Below, in pieces: positions 17,726 through 26,443 of a DNA stretch of 64,000 nt (position 1 is its first letter; each line of letters opens with the position of its first letter). The translations under genes and the position numbers were made by a program. The stretch comes from Arcobacteraceae bacterium (lineage in GTDB: Bacteria > Campylobacterota > Campylobacteria > Campylobacterales > Arcobacteraceae): positions 1 to 64,000 of the forward strand of contig JALNYH010000006.1 in assembly GCA_023229945.1 (NCBI GenBank), written 5' to 3'. The notes beneath the pieces are model-generated. The model did no database searches, was not told where the DNA came from, and worked only from the letters and a program-made list of their open reading frames with translations.

Positions 17726-18994
17726 ATGTACAAAACATTTGAGCAAGAATCTCTTGATTATCATAGTTTTCCAAAAAGTGGTAAAATAGGAACAGAAATC
17801 ACAGTGCAGATGGTGACTCAGAAAGAGTTGAGTTTAGCTTATAGTCCAGGGGTTGCATATCCTTGTTTGGAGATTCAAAAAAGACCAGATGATGCTTTTT
17901 TATACACATCAAAGGCAAATTTAGTAGGTGTTATTTCAAATGGTACAGCGGTATTGGGGCTTGGTGATATTGGTGCACTTGCGAGTAAACCTGTCATGGA
18001 AGGAAAATCTGTATTATTTAAGGCATTTGGTAAGGTTGATTCTTTTGATATAGAAGTTGAAGAGACTGATGTTGATAAGTTTTGTGAAGTTGTAGAAAAA
18101 ATTGCTTGTACTTTTGGTGGGATTAATTTGGAAGATATTAAATCACCAGAGTGTTTTGAGATAGAAAAAAGGCTTGTAAAAAATCTTGATATCCCTGTGA
18201 TGCATGACGATCAGCATGGTACTGCTATTGTAAGTAGTGCTGGTATGATTAATGCTTGTGAATTAACCAATAAAAAGCTAGACTCAATTAAAGTTGTCAT
18301 TGTAGGAGCAGGTGCTAGTGCTATAAGCTGTGCTAGAATGTACAAAGAGTTTGGTGTAAAAAATATTGTAATGCTTGATAGAAAAGGCGTTATAAGTCTT
18401 GACCGTAATGATCTAAATGAGTATAAAAAAGAGTTTGCCCTGCCTAAGCATATAAGTAAAAATGATGCCTTTAGAGGTGCTGATATGGTACTAGGACTTT
18501 CTGGTCCTGAGAGCTTTGGGGTAGAGCAAATTGCTTTGATGAATGATGAACCTATCATCTTCACTTTGGCTAATCCAACTCCTGAGGTAATGCCTGAAGA
18601 TATCATAAAAGTAAGAGATAAAGCAATCATAGCAACAGGAAGAAGTGACTATCCAAATCAAGTAAATAATGTCCTTGGATTTCCTTATATTTTCCGTGGA
18701 GCTCTTGATGTAAATGCAAAAAAAATAAATATGGCTATGAAAAAAGCAGCAGCTTTGGCACTTGCAAATCTTGCCAAACAAACAGTACCTGAAGAAATAA
18801 ATGAGATTTATGGCTTGAGTGGTGAAGATAAACTAACTTTTTCAAAAACATATATTTTACCTAAACCCTTTGATAAAAGATTACTAGTAAATGTGAGTCT
18901 GGCTGTAGCTAAAGCTGCGGTGGAAAGTGGAGTGAGTAGGGTGAAGGTGTTTGATGAGGTTGAGTATAGAGGGAGATTAGGTTGTAGGTTGTAG
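17726..18994 (+). CDS. Malic enzyme (oxaloacetate-decarboxylating malate dehydrogenase)
   Basis: 422 residues, the short bacterial form without the phosphotransacetylase-like extension of MaeB. Domains: malic N-terminal (SLAYSPGVAYPCLEI, NGTAVLGLGDIGALASKPVMEGK), metal/substrate segment IPVMHDDQHGTAIV, then the NAD(P)-binding domain with VVIVGAGASAISCARM. It converts malate to pyruvate and CO2 in the cytoplasm. The last residues (GCRL) and the TAG stop at 18992-18994 are encoded by the first heptamers of the adjacent repeat array, so the natural C-terminus has been replaced or slightly extended by the repeat. Confidence 0.95.
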   Translation: MYKTFEQESLDYHSFPKSGKIGTEITVQMVTQKELSLAYSPGVAYPCLEIQKRPDDAFLYTSKANLVGVISNGTAVLGLGDIGALASKPVMEGKSVLFKAFGKVDSFDIEVEETDVDKFCEVVEKIACTFGGINLEDIKSPECFEIEKRLVKNLDIPVMHDDQHGTAIVSSAGMINACELTNKKLDSIKVVIVGAGASAISCARMYKEFGVKNIVMLDRKGVISLDRNDLNEYKKEFALPKHISKNDAFRGADMVLGLSGPESFGVEQIALMNDEPIIFTLANPTPEVMPEDIIKVRDKAIIATGRSDYPNQVNNVLGFPYIFRGALDVNAKKINMAMKKAAALALANLAKQTVPEEINEIYGLSGEDKLTFSKTYILPKPFDKRLLVNVSLAVAKAAVESGVSRVKVFDEVEYRGRLGCRL

Positions 18995-19110
18995 GTTGTA
19001 GGTTGTAGGTTGTAGGTTGTAGGTTGTAGGTTGTAGGTTGTAGGTTGTAGGTTGTAATGAAAAATTATTTTTTACTCTCTTCTCTACCCTCTACAACCTA
19101 ACACCTACTA
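18978..19110. repeat. Heptamer array: eleven perfect TAGGTTG copies plus inverse arm
   Basis: Eleven identical units TAGGTTG run from 18978 to 19054. A spacer resembling that of the array at 42040 follows (AAATTATTTTTTACTCTCTTCTCTACC against AAATTATTTCTTCATTATCTTCTCTATC). The right arm on the minus strand reads TAGGTGT, TAGGTTG, TAGAGGG, TAGAGAA. The plus-strand TAG ends the malic enzyme gene, and a minus-strand TAG at the right edge ends the response regulator gene. Confidence 0.88.
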
Positions 19111-20520
19111 CTCTTCATCCCTATCTTCTTTTCTATCATCTGTAAAGATAAGTTTTGCTGTTTCTTTGTCGCAAATTCTCAAAATCTTTGCTTCAAGAAG
19201 TTTTGCTTTTTTTTCATCATTTTTTGCTTTTTGTTGATAAGATAAAATTGTTTCTTCATAAACATCTTTATCTTTAAACATTTCTAATTGTTCCATACAG
19301 CTAGCTAGTTCATGTTCTAAGTCATCTACCATTACTTCAAGTGTAATTTTCTCCCTAAAAATATCTTTTTCTAAATCTTTAGTTAGTTTTGCTTTTTCAG
19401 TTTCTAATTTTCGGATTTCACTTTTTAGAGTAAGATTTTCTTTATTGAGCTTGAGTAAAGAGGCTGTTTGATAATCAGTTGGTTTTGGTTGATTTCTTAG
19501 TTCTATAAGTTCATTTGTGAGGATTTTTACTTCCATTTGGTGACGATTGTGTAAAGTAATAAGTTTCATCTTATCAACTTCTGATTGTTTTAGATAAGAT
19601 GATAGTTCATTGATTTGTTTGGATTGTTCATTTATAATAGTATTCAATTCTGCAATAGTTTCCTTGCCTTCCAAAAATACTTTACTTTTAGCTTTCATCA
19701 AAGCTGATTGGATTTCTCTTTTTTGATGAATTTGTGCAGTAATATCTTTTTGAACTATCATAGCACCTAAGATTTGATTCTCTTTTGATGTACTTGGAAT
19801 GGCGTAAGCTTCAACGATGTATTCATCATCAAATTTTGTTTGGCATTTAATATTGCCTTTCCAATGTTTGCCATCTTTCATTGATATTAGCATTTCATTT
19901 ACTAAGTTTATATTATCTTTGTGTGTGATATTGGATAAATTTAGAGTTTGAATTTCACTTTGTATATATCCACTTGTATCACAAAAAGATTCATTTGCAT
20001 AAGTTATATTTCCATCTAAATCAATATGCAAAACTATATTATTAGCATCAATTACCTCTTTATACCTTTCAAGATCTAAGTTTTGTTTTTGGATTAAAAA
20101 ATCTTGATAAATTTTATAAGCTAGTTCATTAAAAATTGTTAGTAAATTTCTAATATTGATAGGTTTGATTATATAATCATAAACTTTGAGTTTGATTGCT
20201 TCAGTTAAAAAAGAGTTGTCTGAATATGCTGTAGCAAAAATTAAAGGTACTTTTGTATTAACTTTTCTGATTTCTTTCATCATCTCAATACCTGTAAGAC
20301 GAGGCATATTGATATCACTTAATATTACATCAATTTTATCTTGATTTGATATAAATACATCATAACCTTCTTGACCATCTTTTGCAACATATACGGTATC
20401 AAAAAAGTTATTTAGTAAAGATGATAGCTCAATTCTTATACTGTCATCATCTTCTACATATAAAACTCTAAGTTTTTTTAATAAACCTTTTTCATGAGTT
20501 GCTTTGTCACTTTGCGTCAT
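19108..20520 (-). CDS. Response regulator with PAS domain and long coiled coil
   Basis: 470 residues: receiver domain (about 15-135, acidic pocket VEDDD, phospho-acceptor Asp69 in ILSDINMP, Lys in IIKPINIRN), PAS domain (about 150-265, VLHIDLDGNITYANESFC) and a long coiled coil (about 270-455, rich in LKxE heptads). No DNA-binding or enzymatic output domain is visible, so it probably acts by protein interaction. It overlaps the upstream single-domain receiver gene by 14 bases and lies in a chemotaxis cluster, suggesting a link to taxis signalling. The TAG stop is in the right arm of the heptamer array. Confidence 0.88.
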   Translation of the reverse strand: MTQSDKATHEKGLLKKLRVLYVEDDDSIRIELSSLLNNFFDTVYVAKDGQEGYDVFISNQDKIDVILSDINMPRLTGIEMMKEIRKVNTKVPLIFATAYSDNSFLTEAIKLKVYDYIIKPINIRNLLTIFNELAYKIYQDFLIQKQNLDLERYKEVIDANNIVLHIDLDGNITYANESFCDTSGYIQSEIQTLNLSNITHKDNINLVNEMLISMKDGKHWKGNIKCQTKFDDEYIVEAYAIPSTSKENQILGAMIVQKDITAQIHQKREIQSALMKAKSKVFLEGKETIAELNTIINEQSKQINELSSYLKQSEVDKMKLITLHNRHQMEVKILTNELIELRNQPKPTDYQTASLLKLNKENLTLKSEIRKLETEKAKLTKDLEKDIFREKITLEVMVDDLEHELASCMEQLEMFKDKDVYEETILSYQQKAKNDEKKAKLLEAKILRICDKETAKLIFTDDRKEDRDEE

Positions 20521-20911
20521 TTTTGTGTGTATCCAATGATATTACTAAGTCAATAAATTTTAAAAAATCAAAAGGTTTTAATAAATAGTGATTTACACCT
20601 AATTCTTTTGATTTATCAATATACTCAGATTCTGTATGAGCAGACATAATTACTATCTCAACAGAAGAAATCTTTTTGATTTCTTCTATCATTTGAATAC
20701 CATTCATAATAGGCATATTTATATCTGTAATAACTAGGTCAATATCTGGATTTTCTTGAAATAATGTTAAACCTTCTTTACCATTTTTTGCTATTAAGAA
20801 ATTTGCACCAAGTTTTTTTAATGTATCTGATATGATAGAAGTTAAATCTTCTTCATCTTCTACAAATAAGAGTTTTAAATTTCTAAGCTTTGCAATTTTA
20901 TCTTGCATCAA
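20507..20911 (-). CDS. Single-domain response regulator (CheY-like)
   Basis: 134 residues, one receiver domain: acidic residues VEDEED, phospho-acceptor Asp63 (VITDINMPIMNG), Ser/Thr switch in VIMSAHTES and conserved Lys in LLKPFD. Without an output domain it must act through partners. Its neighbours (CheW, PAS protein, chemoreceptor) make a taxis role likely, but the sequence resembles the receiver of the adjacent PAS regulator as much as a motor-binding CheY. It ends 14 bases inside the next gene. Confidence 0.88.
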   Translation of the reverse strand: MMQDKIAKLRNLKLLFVEDEEDLTSIISDTLKKLGANFLIAKNGKEGLTLFQENPDIDLVITDINMPIMNGIQMIEEIKKISSVEIVIMSAHTESEYIDKSKELGVNHYLLKPFDFLKFIDLVISLDTHKNDAK

Positions 20912-20936
20912 GTGAGTCCTTATTCTGTTTTAATTT

Positions 20937-21404
20937 TTATGAGTCTTTTAATTCTTCTTTGCTTACAACACTTTCAACATCCATAATAACGAGCATTTGA
21001 TTGTTTTCAAGTCTTACATAACCTTTTAGGTATCTAGAAGGTATAGCTGAACCCATATCACTAACTGCAGCTAAGTGAGAAAGGTCTAATCTTTGCACAT
21101 CATCAACTTTATCTACTACAATACCAACCATTCTTTTATCATCAGTAATTACTGCAATTACTGCTGTATGTTCATTGTATTCTATTGGTCCTGTATTAAA
21201 CTTTATTCTTATATCTAAAATTGGAACAACTTCGCCTCTTAGATTGATAAGTCCTTTTACCCACTTACTTGTGTTTGGTAAAGTTGTTATAATTTCAGGA
21301 TATGTTAATATCTCTCTAATTTTTGGGAGTTCAATAGCATATTGCATATGCCCAAGCTCAAAAGTCATATATTCACTTGTTGTATTAACTTTATCTTTTG
21401 CCAT
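20937..21404 (-). CDS. cheW: CheW-type chemotaxis coupling protein
   Basis: 155 residues with the CheW/SH3-like fold: YAIELPKIREIL, the core WVKGLINLRGEVVPILDIR, and GIVVDKVDDVQRL. CheW links chemoreceptor tips to the CheA kinase. It is not next to cheA here but sits in a cluster with a receptor and response regulators, which suggests a dedicated coupling protein for that receptor. ATG 21404 follows AAGGACTT. Confidence 0.9.
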   Translation of the reverse strand: MAKDKVNTTSEYMTFELGHMQYAIELPKIREILTYPEIITTLPNTSKWVKGLINLRGEVVPILDIRIKFNTGPIEYNEHTAVIAVITDDKRMVGIVVDKVDDVQRLDLSHLAAVSDMGSAIPSRYLKGYVRLENNQMLVIMDVESVVSKEELKDS

Positions 21405-21452
21405 TGTTTAAGTCCTTTTCATTTATATTTGTGTATTATACAATATTTTAGA

Positions 21453-21845
21453 TTACTCTTTTGCTCGTAATTGTTTATATAGTGCTTCATGTTCAGCAAT
21501 TTCATCATTACTTGCTTTTCTTCTACAGCTCATATATCCCTTGGCACCATCACAGCTTTCAAAGGGATATACTGTAGCATATACCCAATAATACCCACCA
21601 CTTTTGGTAGCATTCTTCACATAACCAGTCCAAACTTTTCCATTTTTTACAGTATCCCAAAGGTCTTTAAATGCAGATTTAGGCATATCTTTGTGTCGTA
21701 CCATATTGTGTGGTTGTCCTATCATCTCATCTAGTGAATATTCAGCAATTTTACAAAAATCATCATTTGCAAATCTAATAATACCTTTTTCATCTGTTTC
21801 ACTAACTAAAAATGCATAATCATCTAGTATTGTTTCTTTTGACAT
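21453..21845 (-). CDS. PAS-domain protein, Aer/CetB-like
   Basis: 130 residues, a single PAS domain (about 12-115) with the Aer-type core: ETDEKGIIRFANDDFCKIAEYS, MVRHKDMPKSAFKDLW and GYYWVYATVYPF. Aer and CetB bind FAD in such a domain and report redox or energy state. In Campylobacter jejuni CetB is a separate PAS protein signalling through a partner receptor; here the PAS gene directly follows a receptor gene, a comparable arrangement. AGGAG lies before ATG 21845. Flavin binding is inferred. Confidence 0.85.
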   Translation of the reverse strand: MSKETILDDYAFLVSETDEKGIIRFANDDFCKIAEYSLDEMIGQPHNMVRHKDMPKSAFKDLWDTVKNGKVWTGYVKNATKSGGYYWVYATVYPFESCDGAKGYMSCRRKASNDEIAEHEALYKQLRAKE

Positions 21846-21862
21846 TTGTTCTCCTTTTTTTG

Positions 21863-21957
21863 AAGAGACTAAGTGACTTAGAGACTGAGAAACTAAGCAA
21901 GAAAAGTCTCAGTCTCTCAGTCTCTCAGTTTCTCAGTTTCTCAGTCTCTCAGTTTCT
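21863..21957. repeat. Octamer array (AGACTGAG/AAACTAAG) with inverse arm
   Basis: The left part reads AGACTAAG, TGACTTAG, AGACTGAG, AAACTAAG. The right part is AGTCTCTC/AGTTTCTC repeated six times, i.e. AGACTGAG/AAACTGAG on the minus strand. It lies between two minus-strand genes, and the TAG stop of the chemoreceptor gene (21956-21958) sits at its edge. Most units contain TGA or TAG. Confidence 0.8.
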
Positions 21958-24130
21958 AAAATTTCTTACTTTTCGCATCATTAACCAAACTAATTGCCAA
22001 TTCTTGGACTTCACTAGCAATTGAGGCTACATTATTTGCTTCACTTGCATTTTCTTGAGTTACACGATCTAGCATTGTTACGGCATCATTGATTTGCTCA
22101 ATACCTTGCATTTGTTCTTTGCTTGCATTACTTACATCTTCTATTAATTTAATAGTTTGTCCGATATGAGTATTTAGTTCTTCATATCCTTTTATCATCT
22201 CTGCACTTATAGTTTTGCCATCATTTGCTTTTGATGTGGCATTCTCAACAAGGTTTTTTATCTCTTTTGCGGCTTCAGCACTTCTTGTTGCAAGATTTCT
22301 TACTTCCGCAGCAACTACAGCAAATCCTTTTCCAGCTTCTCCTGCAGTTGCAGCTTCAACTGCTGCATTAAGGGATAGGATATTTGTTTGGAATGCTATT
22401 TGGTCAATTACTGCAATTGCTTCATTGATTGCATTTACTTGTTGGTTGATTTCGTCCATTGATGTAGCTGTTTTAGAAGCTAGAGCCTGACCTGATGTTA
22501 CAGAACTTCTTACTTTGCCACCAAGGTTTGCCATAGTAGCTGCATTTTGTGCATTGTTTCTTGTAATACTAGTTATCTCTTCAACTGCAGCTGCAGTCTC
22601 TTCTAGAGACGCAGCTTGTTCATTGGCTTTTTGTGCAACATTTGCAACAGAAGATGCCATAGAGTTTGCATTGTCTTCTAAAGTTTGCCCATTTTTCATA
22701 TTTAAGCTTGCATTTTTTGCTAATGTTTGACCTAATATATTTACACTATTTAAAATCTCTTGCATATCTTCTTTGATTCTTGCATCAATAGTGACTCTAG
22801 CTCTAAAGTCATCATGTGTATATTTAGTAAGTGTATTTTTCAAATCAATCATATTGGTTGACATTTGAGTTATCATTTTATTTATAGTATCTTTTAATGT
22901 ACTAATCATTGGGTTGCGTGTAGTTGATTTAATTTGACATTTATAGATACCTTGCTCTACTTTATCAGTAACAAGTACTATTTCACCCATAACTTTCATA
23001 TCTTCTTTGAGTTTTGCATCAAAGTCTTTTGCAGTGTTATTTAAACTTTCTATCAAATCACCAATTTCATTGTTTGGTAAATCATCTACATAATTAAACT
23101 TATTTGTTTTAAATGATACAAATTCTAAAAAGTTTTCAAAACTACTTTTGAATTTATTTAGTGCATCAGTAACATTCTTTTTAATGATAATAATCACAGA
23201 ACCAATAATAAGCGCTAACATAACAAAAATCAATGTCATAAATGAATAAACTATATTTGAGCTTTTTGATATAGAGTCTTTTACAAGATTTATAGGTGTA
23301 GCCAAAAGATATATCCCTACATTGTCACCTTTGAAATCTTTGATATTTGCATATGTATAAAAATATTTTTTATCTATGTAGTTGCCACTTTTTAAAAGTT
23401 TATTAAAATCTAAATCTTTTGATGATGCTAAAAATTCACTATTTGTATATTTTTGGCTTAAAAGGTAATTACCAACTTTTTCCTCTTCCTTGAAACTTCC
23501 AGCAGTAAATTTGCTATCCATCAAAACAAGTGTGAAAATTTGTTCTTTTTCCAAATCTTTTACAACTGAGTTAAATCCTTGGATAAACTCGATTGATCCC
23601 AAATATTCACCATTTTGCATAATAGGGGCAAGACCTCTAATAACAAGTCCAGCCTTACCAGCTTCTATACCACTAAGAGGTTTTTGTGTTTTTTTTACTT
23701 CATTTATAGTGTGTCTAAAAGATGCTAATTCATCACCAAATTTTGTAGGTTGCCAATCTCTTAAGAAAGACTTAACATCACTTGTGTGAATATGAATTTG
23801 TATATTTTGAAATGGAGTACCATTTTTCATCCCCTTTGAGATATTACCAAGAGCTGATATAGCTAATTCTCTATTATTTGATGACAGAGAATTAATAATA
23901 TCACCATTTTGTGATATAGTGACAGCGTTGCTTATACCTACATCAAATTTAGCTCTTTCACCCATAAGAACTTGAGTAGTTAGTGAATATTTAGTTGTCT
24001 CATAAACATCATTTTTTACACCATTCATTAGTATAAGGTTTACTCCAATACTAATTAAAAAAAACAAAGTACCAATAGCTACGATATTTTGAAGAACACT
24101 CCGACTCACAGAACTTCTGTTGCTTTGCAT
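21956..24130 (-). CDS. Methyl-accepting chemotaxis protein with dCache domain
   Basis: 724 residues. TM1 is at about 14-34; the periplasmic double-Cache region (about 35-290) has HIHTSDVKSFLRDWQPTKFGDELASFR; TM2 is at about 295-315. A juxtamembrane HAMP-like region and the cytoplasmic methyl-accepting domain follow, with tip QTNILSLNAAVEAATAGEAG. The C-terminus ends NDAKSKKF shortly after the signalling domain, so there is no CheR-type tail, unlike the receptor at 4124. It is the first gene of a cluster with a PAS protein, CheW and two receivers. ATG 24130 follows AAGGG. Confidence 0.94.
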   Translation of the reverse strand: MQSNRSSVSRSVLQNIVAIGTLFFLISIGVNLILMNGVKNDVYETTKYSLTTQVLMGERAKFDVGISNAVTISQNGDIINSLSSNNRELAISALGNISKGMKNGTPFQNIQIHIHTSDVKSFLRDWQPTKFGDELASFRHTINEVKKTQKPLSGIEAGKAGLVIRGLAPIMQNGEYLGSIEFIQGFNSVVKDLEKEQIFTLVLMDSKFTAGSFKEEEKVGNYLLSQKYTNSEFLASSKDLDFNKLLKSGNYIDKKYFYTYANIKDFKGDNVGIYLLATPINLVKDSISKSSNIVYSFMTLIFVMLALIIGSVIIIIKKNVTDALNKFKSSFENFLEFVSFKTNKFNYVDDLPNNEIGDLIESLNNTAKDFDAKLKEDMKVMGEIVLVTDKVEQGIYKCQIKSTTRNPMISTLKDTINKMITQMSTNMIDLKNTLTKYTHDDFRARVTIDARIKEDMQEILNSVNILGQTLAKNASLNMKNGQTLEDNANSMASSVANVAQKANEQAASLEETAAAVEEITSITRNNAQNAATMANLGGKVRSSVTSGQALASKTATSMDEINQQVNAINEAIAVIDQIAFQTNILSLNAAVEAATAGEAGKGFAVVAAEVRNLATRSAEAAKEIKNLVENATSKANDGKTISAEMIKGYEELNTHIGQTIKLIEDVSNASKEQMQGIEQINDAVTMLDRVTQENASEANNVASIASEVQELAISLVNDAKSKKF

Positions 24131-24216
24131 ATATAACCCTTAAAATTTAATTATTACATTATGTTATCTGAAATCAACTTAAACTAAAATTATGAAATGA
24201 AAATTATATAAACCAA

Positions 24217-25482
24217 TTATTTAATTAATATTTTTTGTGTAATTTTAGCTTCAAGTATGAATTTTGAGTCTGTTAGTTCAACTGTGTCGTTCATGTTTAG
24301 TAATTCTAAATTGGTTATTTTATTATCTTTTAGTATTTGAACAAAGCCAGTTTTGATTTTGATGGATGGTTCATTTAGGATGAAATTTTCTTGTAGTGAG
24401 GATAAAATTTTTGTTTTTAGATTTAAAATATTCAAAAATTCTCTATCAAAATTAGTTTTGAGATGAGTGATAATATTTTGCATATTTAATATTTTTGATT
24501 CTATTGAGTTTTGATTGAAAAGTGTTTTTAGATTTTGAAGTTGGATTGTTTTTCTGGATAGATTATTTAAAAAATAATTTGATAAATTGCCTCTAATATC
24601 ATCAATCAAAAGTTGCATATCATTTTGAGATGGAAGTGATAATTCTATAGCATTTGATGGAGTTGAAGCTCTCATATCAGCTACCAAATCACTAAGCATA
24701 AAGTCACTTTCATGCCCAACTGCACTAATTATTGGTGTAGTGGCACTAAAAATAGCTTCACAAACTATCTCTTCATTGAAGGACCATAAATCTTCAAGAC
24801 TTCCACCACCCCTGCCTACTATCATAATATCAGCTTTTAGAGAATCAGCATATTTGATAGAACTTACAATATCAAACTTTGCATTTTCACCTTGAACAAG
24901 GGTAGGTATTAGTACTATTTTGGTTAGTGGCCATCTTTGATTTGCTATTTTTTTCATATCTTCTATCGCAGCCCCTGTAGGTGAAGTAACGATAGCTATT
25001 AGTTTTGGGAACTTTGGAAGAGGTTTTTTGTGGCTTGAGTCAAAATATCCCAAAGTTTGAAATTTTTTCTTTAGTTGCTCGTACGCTAAAGCTAGGCTTC
25101 CTATCCCACTTGGCTCTATTTTAGAACAAATTAGCTGATAACTTCCTCTTGGAGTATATGCAGTAATTGAGCCATTTATTGTCACCTTTTGCCCAACTTC
25201 AAGCTTAAATTTCAAATAAAAAGCATTCCCTTTAAACATCACACAACTTATATTTGAGTCTTTATCTTTGATAGAAAAATATATATGTCCAGAGCTGTGA
25301 ACAGTGAGATTGCTTATCTCACCTTCTACAAAAACTGATATAAAAGTTGATTCTAATAGGGATTTGATTTGATTATTTAACTCGCTCACGCTTAGTGGCA
25401 TGAACCGTGAGTCGTTAGTTGAGAGTTGTGAGTTGTTATTTTGCATTAGGTTTATCTTTGATGGCTTATGATTTTCTCGCAA
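24217..25482 (-). CDS. xseA: Exodeoxyribonuclease VII large subunit
   Basis: Cytoplasmic single-strand DNA exonuclease subunit. An N-terminal OB-fold (SVSELNNQIKSLLESTF..VEGEISNL) is followed by the catalytic ExoVII_large domain with TSPTGAAIEDM, RGGGSLEDLWSFNEE and SAVGHESDFMLSDLVADMRASTPS. The family N-terminus normally begins at MPLSVSEL, corresponding to ATG 25401. The upstream in-frame extension (residues 1-27) is encoded by a 7-base repeat array (25403-25446), so starts at 25482 or 25446 may be artefactual; no clear ribosome site precedes any of the three. The longest frame overlaps ubiE by 17 bases. Confidence 0.92.
   Translation of the reverse strand: MRENHKPSKINLMQNNNSQLSTNDSRFMPLSVSELNNQIKSLLESTFISVFVEGEISNLTVHSSGHIYFSIKDKDSNISCVMFKGNAFYLKFKLEVGQKVTINGSITAYTPRGSYQLICSKIEPSGIGSLALAYEQLKKKFQTLGYFDSSHKKPLPKFPKLIAIVTSPTGAAIEDMKKIANQRWPLTKIVLIPTLVQGENAKFDIVSSIKYADSLKADIMIVGRGGGSLEDLWSFNEEIVCEAIFSATTPIISAVGHESDFMLSDLVADMRASTPSNAIELSLPSQNDMQLLIDDIRGNLSNYFLNNLSRKTIQLQNLKTLFNQNSIESKILNMQNIITHLKTNFDREFLNILNLKTKILSSLQENFILNEPSIKIKTGFVQILKDNKITNLELLNMNDTVELTDSKFILEAKITQKILIK
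25403..25446. repeat. Heptamer array read into the xseA 5' frame
   Basis: Plus-strand units GTGAGTC, GTTAGTT, GAGAGTT, GTGAGTT, GTTATTT. The unit length and the GAGTTGT/TAGTTGA sequence match the other arrays. On the minus strand it is translated as NNNSQLSTNDSRF before the conserved XseA start. Confidence 0.6.
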
Positions 25483-26176
25483 TAAATAATGTAGAAATAT
25501 CCATCGAAAACCCTTTTGTATAAATTGGTTTTATTCCAGCAAGGTCTAGTTCTTTACTTAATTCTTCTGTAGTAATAAAATCTTCAATAGAGTCTGTTAG
25601 GTATGTGTATGCTTCTTTGTTTTTGGAAATAAGTCCACCAATTGTTGGCATTATATTTTTTAGATAAAAGTGTGTTAAGTGGTCTGTGAAAGACTCTTTT
25701 TTGTTTTTTGTAAATTCTAATATAACTACAAGTCCACCAGGTTTCAGAACTCTTGCAAATTCATCCCATGCTTCTTTTCTTTTGACTACATTTCTTATAC
25801 CATATGTGATAGAAATAATATCAACGCTATTGTCTTCAAGTGGAAGTTTTTCAGCACCTGCTTCTATAAATACGCCATTTGGAATTTTTTGTTTGCCTAC
25901 TTCCATCATCCCTGTACTTGGGTCAATACCTGCTATTTCATCAAGTAATATATCATTCCTCAAAGCTCCATTTTGCCAGTCAATCATCATATCCCCAGTG
26001 CCACATGCCACATCAACTATTTTTGATACTTCATTTTTATCATAAAATCCAAAAGCCAAATCACATGCTTTTCTTCTCCAGCTTTTATCCACACCCATAC
26101 TTAAAATTCTATTTGCCAAATCATATGTTTTTGCTATGTCGTTGAACATTGTTATAATTTCTTGTTGTTTTTCCAT
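25466..26176 (-). CDS. ubiE: Demethylmenaquinone methyltransferase UbiE/MenG
   Basis: 236 residues, class I SAM-dependent C-methyltransferase. Signatures: FNDIAKTYDLANRILSMGVDKSWRR at the N-terminus, SAM-binding VDVACGTGDM, and ITYGIRNV followed by LKPGGLVVILEF. It methylates the quinone ring in menaquinone synthesis; the organism is likely to use menaquinone. 18 bases separate it from the upstream small membrane protein gene, so it is probably in the same transcript. The length and all family blocks are intact. Confidence 0.95.
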   Translation of the reverse strand: MEKQQEIITMFNDIAKTYDLANRILSMGVDKSWRRKACDLAFGFYDKNEVSKIVDVACGTGDMMIDWQNGALRNDILLDEIAGIDPSTGMMEVGKQKIPNGVFIEAGAEKLPLEDNSVDIISITYGIRNVVKRKEAWDEFARVLKPGGLVVILEFTKNKKESFTDHLTHFYLKNIMPTIGGLISKNKEAYTYLTDSIEDFITTEELSKELDLAGIKPIYTKGFSMDISTLFIARKS

Positions 26177-26194
26177 TTTATTGCCTCTAGTTTG

Positions 26195-26443
26195 TTATAA
26201 AAAAAATTTACCTATTAATAATCCGATAATAAAACCTATATTTACACCAACAATAATCTTTAGATTGTTGAGTTTTTCATTGGTTTTTGGGATGACTTCT
26301 AGGATTCTTTCACTTAATTTTAGTGTTTTTTGTAAATCATCATTTGCTTTATTTACACCTTCTATATTTTGCCGTAATCCAAGCTCTACTAATTCTAAGT
26401 GTTCAACTAATTCTTTAGCTTGTTTTAAACTCATATCACTCAT
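26195..26443 (-). CDS. Small coiled-coil protein with C-terminal membrane helix
   Basis: 82 residues, not recognised. Residues 1-60 are charged and helical (LKQAKELVEHLELVELGLR); the C-terminus is a single membrane helix (about 62-81, IIVGVNIGFIIGLLIGKFFL) with a glycine pattern. Its ATG overlaps the TGA of the ParA-like gene by four bases (ATGA), indicating translational coupling. A tail-anchored membrane partner for the ParA-like ATPase is plausible but unproven. Confidence 0.7.
   Translation of the reverse strand: MSDMSLKQAKELVEHLELVELGLRQNIEGVNKANDDLQKTLKLSERILEVIPKTNEKLNNLKIIVGVNIGFIIGLLIGKFFL

Noticed and set aside
18978..19054. Perfect tandem repeats as a possible CRISPR array
   Set aside because: Units are 7 bases with no unique spacers; there are no cas genes nearby.
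22215..22490. Open frame on the plus strand opposite the chemoreceptor, Ala-rich with hydrophobic runs
   Set aside because: It is the antisense reading of the conserved methyl-accepting domain; no ribosome site, and the minus-strand gene is certain.
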